A stretch of 64,000 nucleotides of DNA from Halomonas salipaludis (GTDB taxonomy: Bacteria > Pseudomonadota > Gammaproteobacteria > Pseudomonadales > Halomonadaceae). Each line of letters opens with the position of its first letter. The first letter of the stretch is position 1. The stretch spans positions 124,001 through 188,000 of the forward strand of contig NZ_NSKB01000008.1 in the NCBI RefSeq assembly GCF_002286975.1, in the 5' to 3' direction. Below, in pieces: positions 45,020 through 54,134 of the stretch. A program made the translations under genes and the position numbers. The notes under the pieces are model-generated. The model was not told the origin of the DNA. It did not search any database and saw only the letters and a program-made list of their open reading frames with translations.

Positions 45020-45048
45020 GGCAGGCCCAGCATTGCTGGGCCTGCCCG
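45020..45048 (+). promoter_or_regulatory. Intercistronic hairpin between tctC and tctB
   Basis: GGGCAGGCCCAGC-ATT-GCTGGGCCTGCCC is a perfect 13-base stem with no T-run. Such hairpins behind the gene for a binding protein often protect its mRNA or give partial termination, so that the binding protein is made in excess over the permease. Confidence 0.7.
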
Positions 45049-45060
45049 ACGGAGTTTCGC

Positions 45061-45534
45061 ATGGACAACAAACCCGACAAGCTACAGGTCGGCGAGCGCG
45101 TCTTCGACTGGCTACTGCTGCTGTTCAGCGGTGCCGTCTTCTACCACGCCTACCAGATCACCGGCTTCTCTTCGATCAACTCGGCCGGGGCCTTTCCCAT
45201 CGGCCTATCGCTGATCCTGATCGCCTCCTCGATCGCCGTGCTGGCCGGCCACCGCCGCAAGCAACGGCCCGACACCCAAGGCGCACTGGACGAGTTCAAG
45301 GCGTTCCTGCGGCAGCATTTCCCGTTCAACGTGCTGGTGTTCTCGGCGCTGGCAGTGGCCTACCTGATCGCCATCGAGCCGGCCAGCTTCTTCCTCAGCA
45401 CCTTCGTTTTTCTAGTGCTGGCGATGATCTTCCTGCGCCGCGGTAAGGCGGTCACCTCGCTGCTCACCGCGACCGGCGCAATTGCCGTGATCTACGTGCT
45501 GTTCACCGTGGTGTTCCGCGTCTACCTGCCGTAA
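45061..45534 (+). CDS. tctB: Tripartite tricarboxylate transporter small membrane subunit
   Basis: 157 residues with four membrane helices, as in TctB. It opens KLQVGERVFDWLLLLFSGAVFYHAYQITGFSSINSAGAFP and has a late LAVAYLIAIEPASFFLSTFVFLVLAMIFL. It sits between tctC and tctA, 33 bases before tctA, and completes a TctCBA system with sodium-coupled uptake as the usual mode. Confidence 0.9.
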   Translation: MDNKPDKLQVGERVFDWLLLLFSGAVFYHAYQITGFSSINSAGAFPIGLSLILIASSIAVLAGHRRKQRPDTQGALDEFKAFLRQHFPFNVLVFSALAVAYLIAIEPASFFLSTFVFLVLAMIFLRRGKAVTSLLTATGAIAVIYVLFTVVFRVYLP

Positions 45535-45567
45535 ACGGCGCAGCCCCCTGACCCAACGAGGCATCGC

Positions 45568-47070
45568 ATGAGTGATACCTTCTCCTATCTGTTGATGGCC
45601 TGGCTCGACCCCCAACTGCTGGCCCTGACCGCCCTCGGCACCCTGGCCGGCATCTACGTCGGCGCCATTCCCGGGCTGTCGGTGACCATGGCGGTGTCGA
45701 TCCTGATTTCCTTCACCTTCTCCTGGGACATCAACAACGCCCTGGCGCTGATGGTGGGCATCTACGTCGGTGGGGTCTACGGCGGCTCGCGTACCGCCAT
45801 CCTGCTCAATATCCCCGGCTCTCCGGCGGCGCTGACCACCGCCTTCGATGGCTACCCGTTGGCCCAGCGCGGCGAAGCCGGCCGCGCCATCGGCCTGAGC
45901 ACCGTGATGTCGGTGATCGGCGGCTTCGTGGGGGTGGCGATCCTTGCCGCCACCGCGCCGATGCTCTCCGACCTGGCACTGCGCTTCGCCCCCCGCGACT
46001 ACTTCCTGATCGCGCTGCTCGGCCTGCTGCTGGTCAGCACGCTGTCGGGCAAGTCGCTGGCGCGGGGCATCTTCGCCGTAGCCCTCGGCGGGGTCATCGG
46101 CCTGGTGGGCATGGACCCGGTCACCGCCCAGGGCCGCTTCACCATGGGTAACATGAACCTGCTGGGCGGCATCCACTACGTGGTGGTGATGATCGGCCTG
46201 TTCGGCGTCGCGGAGGCCTTCTACCAACTGCACCATCTCAATACCGTGCCGGTGAAGCAGAAGGTCGACAAGATCGTGCCCTCCTTCAACATGGTAGCCA
46301 AGTACCTGCCGCTATCGATCCGCACCTCGGTGATCGGGGTGATCGTCGGCGCCCTGCCCGGCACCGGCGGCGACATCGCCTCGCTGTTCGCCTACGACCA
46401 CGCCAAGCGCACCGTCAAGCACCCCTCGCGGCCATTCGGCGAAGGCGCCTATGAGGGGCTGGTGGCGCCGGAGACCGCCAACAACGCCGCGGTAGGCGGC
46501 GCCTATGTGCCGATGCTGACGCTGGGCATGCCCGGCGATGCGGTGACCGCGGTGATCATCGGTGCACTGGTGATCCACGGCCTCAACCCCGGTCCGATGC
46601 TGATGGTCGAGACCCCGCATATCTTCTGGTTCACGGTGGGCAACCTGGCGCTGGCCAATATCTTCCTGCTGGTGTTCGGCCTGACCGGCATCAAGCTGTT
46701 CTCGAAGATCGTCGAGCTGCCCAAGGCGGTGCTGATCCCGCTGATCCTGGTGCTGTGCGTAGTTGGCACCTACTCGATCAACAGCAACATGACCGAGGTC
46801 TACTGGATGCTCGGCTTCGGCATCCTCGGCTACTTCCTCAAGGTGTTCGGTTTCCAGATGGGCCCGATCATCCTGGGAGTGATTCTCGGCCCACTGCTCG
46901 ACGAGACCTACCGCCAGGCGATGTCGTCGGTGGGCGATAACATCGGTGAATTCCTGCTGGCACTGGTCGTCAATCCGCTGTCGTTGGTGCTGACCAGCGT
47001 GATCGTCCTGGTGCTGCTGGGCAACACACCGGCCAAGCGGCTGCTGCTGGAACGCCTGTCGCGGCGCTGA
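45568..47070 (+). CDS. tctA: Tripartite tricarboxylate transporter large membrane subunit
   Basis: 500 residues with about twelve membrane helices. The family signature is visible: LAGIYVGAIPGLSVTMAVSILISF, YVGGVYGGSRTAILLNIPGSPAALTT and PETANNAAVGGAYVPMLTLGMPGD. It is the permease subunit of TctCBA. It is followed after 11 bases by the HAD gene, which is therefore probably in the same transcript. Confidence 0.93.
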   Translation: MSDTFSYLLMAWLDPQLLALTALGTLAGIYVGAIPGLSVTMAVSILISFTFSWDINNALALMVGIYVGGVYGGSRTAILLNIPGSPAALTTAFDGYPLAQRGEAGRAIGLSTVMSVIGGFVGVAILAATAPMLSDLALRFAPRDYFLIALLGLLLVSTLSGKSLARGIFAVALGGVIGLVGMDPVTAQGRFTMGNMNLLGGIHYVVVMIGLFGVAEAFYQLHHLNTVPVKQKVDKIVPSFNMVAKYLPLSIRTSVIGVIVGALPGTGGDIASLFAYDHAKRTVKHPSRPFGEGAYEGLVAPETANNAAVGGAYVPMLTLGMPGDAVTAVIIGALVIHGLNPGPMLMVETPHIFWFTVGNLALANIFLLVFGLTGIKLFSKIVELPKAVLIPLILVLCVVGTYSINSNMTEVYWMLGFGILGYFLKVFGFQMGPIILGVILGPLLDETYRQAMSSVGDNIGEFLLALVVNPLSLVLTSVIVLVLLGNTPAKRLLLERLSRR

Positions 47071-47081
47071 GTGACACCAGG

Positions 47082-47750
47082 ATGGTTGAGCTTCTAACCC
47101 ACCCGCGTGCCGCGCTGGTATTCGACTTCGACGGGGTGATCCTCGACTCGGCAAGCCTCAAGCGCGAAGCCTTCGCCGCGTTATATGACGACTACCCCGC
47201 CGCCCAACAGGAGGCCATCAGGGCCTACCTGGGGCGCCGCGGCGGCCAGCCGCGGGAGGTCAAGTTCCGCCATATCGAGTCGCACATTCTGGGCCGCGAC
47301 GTGCGTCCGGCCGATATCGACGCCCTTTGCGCCCGCTTCAAGGCAGTGGTCGCGGCGCGCATCCAGGTCGCCCCGGCGATCGCCGGGGCGCTCGAGTTCC
47401 TGAGCCGCTGGCACGGCCGACTGCCGCTCTACCTGCTGTCGGCGACGCCTGGGGTTGAGCTGCGTGAGATCGTCGAGCAGCGCGACCTGGCGCGCTACTT
47501 CGAGGCGGTGATCGGCGCGCCGCCGGACAAGATCACCGGCATGCGCAACCTGCTCGAGCGTTACCGCCACCCAGCGGCGCACACGGTGATGATTGGCGAC
47601 TCCTACAACGACTACCGCACCGCCCGCGGCAATGGCACTCACTTCGTCGGCATCTGCGCCGCCCCGAGTGCCTCACCGTTCCCCGACGACGTGGTCACCA
47701 CCCCCGACCTGCACGGCCTGGAGGCGGCACTGGCCAGGCTCTCGGCTTAG
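47082..47750 (+). CDS. HAD-superfamily phosphatase in the tct operon
   Basis: 222 residues with all four HAD motifs: DFDGVILDSASLK (nucleophile and acid aspartates), LLSATP, the lysine in GAPPDK, and IGDSYNDY. A helical cap lies between motifs I and II. It resembles phosphoglycolate phosphatase-like enzymes. It follows tctA by 11 bases, so it is probably co-expressed with the transporter, although its substrate is not evident. Its stop codon overlaps that of convergent glnE by four bases. The ribosome-binding site is weak. Confidence 0.8.
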   Translation: MVELLTHPRAALVFDFDGVILDSASLKREAFAALYDDYPAAQQEAIRAYLGRRGGQPREVKFRHIESHILGRDVRPADIDALCARFKAVVAARIQVAPAIAGALEFLSRWHGRLPLYLLSATPGVELREIVEQRDLARYFEAVIGAPPDKITGMRNLLERYRHPAAHTVMIGDSYNDYRTARGNGTHFVGICAAPSASPFPDDVVTTPDLHGLEAALARLSA

Positions 47751-50737
47751 GTGGTCGTGCTGTTTTCCGCCTCGCCCATCCAGCGCTGCCAGACCCGGCG
47801 CACCAGTTCGCGGTGCGCCGCCACCTCATCGGCATCGACGACCCGCTCAGCCTTGGTCAGCGCGGCGCGGTGGGTGGCGTGGCGGTAGGCCAGGTAGGCG
47901 TCGCGCAGCCCCTGGGCTTCGTCGGCGGGCAGCCGCTGGCAGGCCTCGAGGGTCTCGAGCAGGCGCATGTTGTCGCTCCAGCGCAGCAGCTCGGGGGCAT
48001 CGGCGCTCATCGCCAGCACCGCGAACTGGCACAGGAACTCGATATCGACCATGCCCCCGGCGTCCTGCTTGAGGTCGAAACGCCCGGCCTGGCGCGCGCT
48101 GGCCTTGCTGCCCAGATGCTCACGCATCTTGTGGCGCATCTTGACCACCTCCTCGCGCAGCGAGGCGAGGTCGCGCCGCGCGCCGAGAATCTCGCTGCGA
48201 ATGGCCTCGAAGCGCTCGCCGAGATGGCGGTCGCCGGCCACCACCCGGGCACGCACCAGCGCCTGGTGCTCCCAGGTCCAGGCCTGGTGCCGCTGGTAGT
48301 CGGCGAAGGCCTCCAGCGGCGTGACCAGCAGCCCGGCGTTGCCCGACGGCCGCAGTCGCATGTCGACCTCGTAGAGCGCACCGGCCGGGGTCACCGCGGT
48401 GAGCAGGTGAATGATGCGCTGGCCGAGGCGGGTGAAGAACACCGGGTTGTCGATCGGCCGCGGCCCGTCGGTGGTGCCTTGGGAGGCGGCGTCGTGGATG
48501 AACACCAGGTCGAGGTCCGAGCCGTAGCCGAGTTCGATGCCACCCAGCTTGCCGTAGCCGACGATGATGAAGTCGGTGTCGCCGGGCACGCCGTCGCGCC
48601 GTGCCGGGCGGCCGTGCTTGCGGGTCAGGTGTTTCCAGGCCATCGCCAATACCTGCTCGAGGACCACCTCAGCGATATAGGTGAGGAAGTCGCTGACCTT
48701 CATCAGCGCGCGGGCACCGGCGATATCCGAGGCCGCCACGTGCAGCACCTGGGCGTGCTTGAAGATCCGCAGCGCCTCGAGCTGGGCCTCCTCGTCGTCT
48801 TCTGGGATGCGCCCCAGCGCCTGGCGCAGCTCGTCGGCCAGGTGCTGCTTGTCAGCCGGGGTGTAGAGGGTGGCCGGGGTCAGCAGCTCGTCGAGCAGGA
48901 TCGGGTGGCGGGCGAGCTGCTCGGCGATCCAGGGGCTGGCCGCGCACAGCCGCATCAGGTGGCTGAGGGCCTGGGGGTTCTCGCGCAGCAGCGCCAGGTA
49001 GGCGGTACGCCGCAGCACCGCCTCGATCAGCGGCAGCACCCGCTCGAGCACCAGGTCCGGGGCCTCGCTGTCGGCCATCGCCGCGAGCAGCATCGGCATC
49101 AGCGCATCGAGGCGCTCGTAGCCGATGCGCTGCATGCTCTTCACCGCCCGCGATTCGCGCAGTGCCGTCAGGCGCCGGGCGGCGGCCGGGGCATCGTCGA
49201 AACCGGCCCCCTCGAACAGCGCCAGGATATCATCGTCATCCATGACGCCGCGCCACAGCCCGCGCCACTCGTCCAGGTCAGGCTCGTCGTCGCCTTCGGC
49301 GGCGTCTCCCACTTCCTCTTCGGGGTCGGCAATCACCGCATCGAAGTGGCCGCGGATGCGCCCGCGGACCTCATCGAGACGCGCGATCAGTGCCGGCCAG
49401 CCCTCCATGTCCAGCGCCAGGGCGACCCGCTCACGCTCCTCGTCATGCTCCGGCAGCGCCTGGGTCTGGCGATCCTCGAGTGCCTGGATAGCGTGCTCCA
49501 GGTCGCGCAGAAAGGCGTAGTCGGGCTCCAGCTCGTCGACCACCGCCTGGGGCAGCAGGCCCAATGCCGGCAGGATCTGCATCGCCTGGCGCAGCGAGGT
49601 GACCTGCAGCTCGGTGTCGCGGCCACCGCGGATCAGTTGGAAAGCCTGGACCACGAACTCGACCTCGCGGATGCCGCCGCGGCCGAGCTTGATGTTGTCA
49701 TCCATGCCCTTGCGGCGCACCTGGCGGTTGATCATGCCCTTCATCTCGCGCAGCGACTCGATGGCGCCGAAGTCGAGGTAGCGGCGGTAGACGAACGGCC
49801 TGAGGCTTGCCAGCAGCTCGTCGCCGGCCTGGCGGTCGCCGGCCACCGGGCGGGCCTTGAGCATGGCGTAGCGCTCCCACTCGCGGCCCTGGTCCTGGTA
49901 GTAGCTGGAAAGCGAGCTGAAACTGCCGACCAGCGGGCCGCCGTCGCCCAGCGGGCGCAGCCGCATGTCGACGCGAAAGGCGAAGCCGTCGGCGGTCACG
50001 GCATCCAGCGCGCCGATCAGCTTCTGGCCGAGCTTGGTGAAGTACTCCTGGTGGTCGAGCTCGCGCTTGCCGCCCTGAGTGATGCCCTTGTCGGGAAAGG
50101 CGAAGATCAGGTCGATGTCCGACGATAGGTTGAGTTCACCGGCGCCGAGCTTGCCCATGCCCAGCACCACCATGCGCTGCGGCTCGCCGTCGCGCTCGGC
50201 CGGCAGCCCCCAGCGCTCGGCGTGGTGGGCCTCGAGCCAGCCCAGCGCGCCCTCGAGGCACACCTCGGCGAGGCGCGAGACGCTGGCCGCAGTGGCCCAC
50301 ATATCGATCCCCGGCGGGCGGGTCAGGTCGCGCCACACGATGCCCAGCATGCGCGCCCGGCGAAAGCGCCGGATCACCCGCTGCATGGCCGCCTCGTCGT
50401 TGGCCTCCTGGAGCAGTTCGTCGAGCCAGGCGGTCTGGTCCTCGGCGCTGGGCGGCGCGTCGAGTTCATCGGCGGCGTCGAGCTGCATCAGCCAGTCGGG
50501 GTAGCGGGTCAGGGTGTCGGTGGCAAAATCGGAGATACACAGCACCCGCGCCAGCTGGGCGCGGCGCGACTCGGACAGCGCCGCCCAACTGGCCCCAGGC
50601 CCCTCCTGCTGCTGCATCTCGGCCAGGTTGTCGGCCTGGCTCAAGGTCTCGTCGAGGCGCTGGCTCAGCTGGTCGCGGCGCGCATGCAGCGCCTTAGGCA
50701 GGTCGTCGCGGGGCAGGAAGTCATCGGGCAGCGCCAT
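47747..50737 (-). CDS. glnE: Bifunctional glutamine synthetase adenylyltransferase/adenylyl-removing enzyme
   Basis: 996 residues. Two nucleotidyltransferase domains carry SSDIDLIF and GSDLDLVF; the N-terminal one removes AMP from glutamine synthetase and the C-terminal one adds it. Between them lies a long helical regulatory region that receives PII signals. Length is somewhat above E. coli GlnE (946). GAGAG lies before the ATG. The gene ends tail to tail with the HAD gene. Confidence 0.93.
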   Translation of the reverse strand: MALPDDFLPRDDLPKALHARRDQLSQRLDETLSQADNLAEMQQQEGPGASWAALSESRRAQLARVLCISDFATDTLTRYPDWLMQLDAADELDAPPSAEDQTAWLDELLQEANDEAAMQRVIRRFRRARMLGIVWRDLTRPPGIDMWATAASVSRLAEVCLEGALGWLEAHHAERWGLPAERDGEPQRMVVLGMGKLGAGELNLSSDIDLIFAFPDKGITQGGKRELDHQEYFTKLGQKLIGALDAVTADGFAFRVDMRLRPLGDGGPLVGSFSSLSSYYQDQGREWERYAMLKARPVAGDRQAGDELLASLRPFVYRRYLDFGAIESLREMKGMINRQVRRKGMDDNIKLGRGGIREVEFVVQAFQLIRGGRDTELQVTSLRQAMQILPALGLLPQAVVDELEPDYAFLRDLEHAIQALEDRQTQALPEHDEERERVALALDMEGWPALIARLDEVRGRIRGHFDAVIADPEEEVGDAAEGDDEPDLDEWRGLWRGVMDDDDILALFEGAGFDDAPAAARRLTALRESRAVKSMQRIGYERLDALMPMLLAAMADSEAPDLVLERVLPLIEAVLRRTAYLALLRENPQALSHLMRLCAASPWIAEQLARHPILLDELLTPATLYTPADKQHLADELRQALGRIPEDDEEAQLEALRIFKHAQVLHVAASDIAGARALMKVSDFLTYIAEVVLEQVLAMAWKHLTRKHGRPARRDGVPGDTDFIIVGYGKLGGIELGYGSDLDLVFIHDAASQGTTDGPRPIDNPVFFTRLGQRIIHLLTAVTPAGALYEVDMRLRPSGNAGLLVTPLEAFADYQRHQAWTWEHQALVRARVVAGDRHLGERFEAIRSEILGARRDLASLREEVVKMRHKMREHLGSKASARQAGRFDLKQDAGGMVDIEFLCQFAVLAMSADAPELLRWSDNMRLLETLEACQRLPADEAQGLRDAYLAYRHATHRAALTKAERVVDADEVAAHRELVRRVWQRWMGEAENSTTT

Positions 50738-50831
50738 GGGGCTCTCGCAGTCAGCGGCAAATTGCCTTCAGCATAGCGAAGCCCGGCGCCGAGGGTCACC
50801 CAATAACATCGCTAGAGACTAATCCGCGGGC

Positions 50832-51203
50832 TTACCCCATTAGCCGCTGGCCGATCAGCAGCAGCCAGGTGATTCCGGCGAACAGCAGCGCCAGCATCAC
50901 CGCCGCCGAGCTGATGTCCTTGGCGCGGCCGGAGAGTTCGTGATGCTCGGTGCCGATACGGTCGACCACGTTCTCGATGGCGCTGTTGAGCAACTCGACG
51001 ATCAGCACCAGCAGGCAGCTGCCGATCAGCAGGATCCACTCCAGCGGGCTGCGACCGATCCAGATCGCCAGCGGCAGCAGCACCAGACACAGCGCCACCT
51101 CCTGACGAAAGGCCGTCTCGTTGCGGTAGGCGGCCCTGAGGCCCTTGAGTGAATAGCGGGTCGAGTGCACCAGATGGCGCCAACCGGTATGCCCAGATTT
51201 CAT
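50832..51203 (-). CDS. dgkA: Diacylglycerol kinase
   Basis: 123 residues from the ATG at 51203. An amphipathic start is followed by three membrane helices; the signature ELLNSAIENVVDRIG is the DgkA active-site segment and SGRAKDISSAAV follows it. It phosphorylates diacylglycerol in the inner membrane, recycling lipid from membrane-derived oligosaccharide synthesis. It follows glnE on the same strand after about 95 bases but is transcribed towards it from its own promoter. Confidence 0.92.
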   Translation of the reverse strand: MKSGHTGWRHLVHSTRYSLKGLRAAYRNETAFRQEVALCLVLLPLAIWIGRSPLEWILLIGSCLLVLIVELLNSAIENVVDRIGTEHHELSGRAKDISSAAVMLALLFAGITWLLLIGQRLMG

Positions 51204-51299
51204 CGTTTCGCTCTTGCTATGGAATCGATGCCGCCACGGCGGCACGAGTGACGATAGTAGCAAATCCCACGCGCCCCCGGCGTGGGTCGCCGACGCAGT

Positions 51300-52760
51300 T
51301 CAGTGGGCGCGAATCATGGCATCGAGGTCCTCGGTCAGTGGATCGAGGACCTGGGTCCAGTTCAGCCAGGGTGTGCTCGAGGTGCCGTTGACCAGTACCG
51401 TGAAGACGCCCCAGCGGCCGCTGTCGGTGCGAAAATAGCCGCCCACCGAGCGCACCGCGAAGGGCTCGTTCAGGGTGCCGGTCTTGAGCATCACGTTGTT
51501 CTGGAAGCGCTCGCCGCCACGGCGGATGAAGCGCGACGGGCCGTTGACCGGGGTCTGCATGCTGGCCAGCAGGTGCGGAAACAGCGCCGGCCGATGGTAG
51601 GCATGCTCGAGCAGCGCATTGACCCCCGCCGCCGAGGTGCGATTGGTGGTGGTCAGGCCGCTGCCGCTGTGTAGCGTCAACGGGCCGTGGCCGGGAATCG
51701 CCGCGGCGTAGGCCTCGAGCGCCTGGGCGGCCTCTTCCAGCGAGGTCTGCGGCGTCGGCACCAGCCCCAGGTTGAGTACGTCGGCCATGAAGTTGTTGGA
51801 GTAGTTCATGGTTCGCAGCACCAGCTCCTGCAGCGGCTTGCCGTCCACCGCCGCCAGCCGGCGCGCGGCGCCGTTGGGCGCCACGCTGGTGGTGACATAG
51901 GGCACTCCGGCGGCGTCGCCGCCGACCTCGATGCCCGCCTGGCCAAGCAGCGCCAGCAGCGTCTGGGCGGTCTGCCCGGCGGGATCGGAGCTGGCCCGGT
52001 AGATCTCCCGTGGCGAAGCGTTGGCGGCAATCTGACCGCGCAGGATCATGGTGTCACCGCCGGCATCGGTAACGCGCTCGGCATTGAGCTCGGTGGCATT
52101 GCCGGCGGCCACGGTGGTGACCTGGTTGTTGATGCCGATCACTGGCTCCACGGTATCGCAGCTCACCACCCTCGCCGCCTCGCCGACGCCGGCAGCGGGA
52201 TGCACGTTCATGCACCAGCTGCCGTAGTTGACCCCCGCCGAGCTGAGCAGCGCGCTGTAGGTGTTGGCCGAGCGCTCGGCGGTATCGCAGCGGTCACGGG
52301 TCACGCACGCCACCGGGCCGAAACGCCACTGACTGACCACCAGCTGGCCGTTGACGCCGCGCACGCCGTGCTGGCGCAGCAGCTGCACCAGCTTCCACAG
52401 CTCCTCGGAGACCAGCGCCGGGTCGCCGCCGCCCTCGAAGATCAGGTCGCCCTGCAGGATGCCGTCGGCGTCGATCTCGCCAGCGCTCTTCAGCTCGCTG
52501 GTAAAGCGATGCTGCGGCCCCCAGCGCTCCAGCGCCGCCGCCGCCAGGTAGATCTTCGACACCGAGGCCGGCGACAGCTGACGCTGCGGCTCGATCGCGC
52601 CCAGCAGTTCGCCGCCGCCATCCAGCAGCCGCGCCTCGGCGCTGATCAAAAAGCCCTGCTCGGTCATGCGTTCGAGGTTGGCAAAGCCGGCGGCCAGCGC
52701 CGGCAGCGCCAGCAGTGACAGCAACAGGCCCGCCAGCGGGGCGATAACGCGACGCAGCAT
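51300..52760 (-). CDS. dacB: D-alanyl-D-alanine carboxypeptidase/endopeptidase (PBP4 type)
   Basis: 486 residues from the ATG at 52760. A signal peptide (LLLSLLALPALA) is followed by the PBP4-family motifs: SVSK with Ser66 and Lys69, SNN within MNYSNNFMAD, and KTG within LKTGTLNEPF. It trims or cleaves D-Ala-D-Ala cross-links in periplasmic peptidoglycan. The SMR gene ends 15 bases upstream and may share its promoter. Confidence 0.93.
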   Translation of the reverse strand: MLRRVIAPLAGLLLSLLALPALAAGFANLERMTEQGFLISAEARLLDGGGELLGAIEPQRQLSPASVSKIYLAAAALERWGPQHRFTSELKSAGEIDADGILQGDLIFEGGGDPALVSEELWKLVQLLRQHGVRGVNGQLVVSQWRFGPVACVTRDRCDTAERSANTYSALLSSAGVNYGSWCMNVHPAAGVGEAARVVSCDTVEPVIGINNQVTTVAAGNATELNAERVTDAGGDTMILRGQIAANASPREIYRASSDPAGQTAQTLLALLGQAGIEVGGDAAGVPYVTTSVAPNGAARRLAAVDGKPLQELVLRTMNYSNNFMADVLNLGLVPTPQTSLEEAAQALEAYAAAIPGHGPLTLHSGSGLTTTNRTSAAGVNALLEHAYHRPALFPHLLASMQTPVNGPSRFIRRGGERFQNNVMLKTGTLNEPFAVRSVGGYFRTDSGRWGVFTVLVNGTSSTPWLNWTQVLDPLTEDLDAMIRAH

Positions 52761-52774
52761 GCGCGACTCCTGAA

Positions 52775-53104
52775 TCAGTGGGCCGAAACCTTGGAAAACA
52801 CCTGGATCACTACCACTCCGCCGACGATCATGGCTAGGCCCAGCAGCGCCGGTACGTCGGGCACTTCGCCATACAACACGATGCCGATCAGCGTGACCAG
52901 CACGATGCCGAGCCCGGCCCAGAAGGCATAGGCGATGCCCACCGGCAGGGTGCGCAGCACCAGCGTCAGCATATAGAACGCCGTGGCATAGCCCACCACC
53001 ACCAGCACGCTGGGCCACAGCCGGGTGAACTCGTTGGATGCCTTGAGGGCACTGGTGGCGATCACTTCGGCAATGATCGCCAGCGCCAGAAAGAGATACG
53101 TCAT
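52775..53104 (-). CDS. Small multidrug resistance (EmrE-like) exporter
   Basis: 109 residues with four membrane helices and GCAGGAG before the ATG at 53104. The membrane glutamate is in AIIAEVIATSALKAS, and the pattern GYATAFYMLTLVLRTLPVGIAYAFWAGLGIVLVT is typical of EmrE/QacE proteins rather than the guanidine exporter Gdx. Exports cationic compounds or compatible-solute-like cations in exchange for protons. Confidence 0.87.
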   Translation of the reverse strand: MTYLFLALAIIAEVIATSALKASNEFTRLWPSVLVVVGYATAFYMLTLVLRTLPVGIAYAFWAGLGIVLVTLIGIVLYGEVPDVPALLGLAMIVGGVVVIQVFSKVSAH

Positions 53105-53133
53105 GGCCTGCTCCTGCAAATCGACACGCCAGT

Positions 53134-53838
53134 CTAGCGCTCGACGCCTGGCATGTCCCGCGGGACCAGATCAGGCCGCCAGGCCAGCGAGGCCGCAAGA
53201 CGCCACAGCGTCTGGCCGCTGGCGTGGTACTTGCGCTCGAACGGGGTGAGGGGGTCGCCAGCGGGATCGAAGGCGTCGATCGTCGCCGTCACGCCGGTGG
53301 CCTGATACAGCGCCTGACCGAACTCCTCGACATAGATCGCCCAATTCGAGCGCAGTTCCAACTGGCCGCCCAAAGCCAGCAGATGCGGCAACACCGGGTG
53401 GCCCTGCCAGCGCAGCTTGAGATGCACCGACTTGGGGTAAGGGTTGGGGTAGAGCAGGTAGTGGTAGTCAGGCTGCCAGCCCGCGGCCAGCGCCAGCCGC
53501 CAGAAGTCGACCAGATCGGCACGCACCAGCCGGGCGTTGGGTGGCAACGGGCCGTGGTCCCGCGACAGGCGATCGGCGCTGCGGTCGATGCCCAGCACCG
53601 CATGCCCGGAGTGACGCAACGCAAGCTGCCGGGTCGAGAGCCCCACGCCACAGCCGGCATCCAGCACCAGCGGCTTGCGCTGCTCGGCCAGCCAGGCCGA
53701 GGCAGCGTCGAAGGCGACCCGGGTGTGCTCGGCAATCGGCTTGCGCCAAGGGTGGTCTAGGGCACGCTGCACGCGGCGCTGCAGATCATCGTGGGGCCCG
53801 CTCTGACGGGACTGGATACGGCGAGACTCGTCGGACAT
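53134..53838 (-). CDS. TrmB-like SAM-dependent methyltransferase
   Basis: 234 residues. The SAM motif is LVLDAGCGVGLSTRQLA. The segment YPNPYPKSVHLKLRWQGHP takes the place of the PDPWPKKRHHKRR stretch of TrmB, and TPFERKYHASGQTLWRL resembles the TrmB C-terminal TKFExR. It therefore looks like a divergent relative of tRNA (guanine-46-N7)-methyltransferase, possibly with a different RNA target. Whether a canonical trmB also exists in this genome cannot be seen. The ribosome-binding site is weak. Confidence 0.75.
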   Translation of the reverse strand: MSDESRRIQSRQSGPHDDLQRRVQRALDHPWRKPIAEHTRVAFDAASAWLAEQRKPLVLDAGCGVGLSTRQLALRHSGHAVLGIDRSADRLSRDHGPLPPNARLVRADLVDFWRLALAAGWQPDYHYLLYPNPYPKSVHLKLRWQGHPVLPHLLALGGQLELRSNWAIYVEEFGQALYQATGVTATIDAFDPAGDPLTPFERKYHASGQTLWRLAASLAWRPDLVPRDMPGVER

Positions 53839-54068
53839 GGCAGCGCTAAGGTGGTGAAATCAGCGACCATGGTAGCACTTGGCAGCTCGCGTACAGGCCA
53901 GTGGGCGCGCAAAAAAACGGCGCATCCCGGAGGACACGCCAACTACCAACTCGTATGACTCAAACAGCCATCTCATCTTAGCGCCGCAGCGCACCATTTT
54001 CAAACATTTGTTTTAACACCGCTCTGGCGCCCGCTCATGGCGGCGGCATGACGCCACGCCGACCCCGG

Positions 54069-54077
54069 TGCTATCAT
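54069..54077 (+). promoter_or_regulatory. Extended -10 promoter element upstream of fabY
   Basis: TGCTATCAT reads as an extended -10 (TG-N-TATCAT), about 58 bases before the fabY start in the 296-base spacer. No convincing -35 was seen. The rest of the spacer (53839-54068) shows no gene. Confidence 0.4.
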
Positions 54078-54134
54078 CGCGCCATTCGATAAAAAACGAC
54101 TCGTAGACACCCACAGCACAACGAGGAACGCGGC

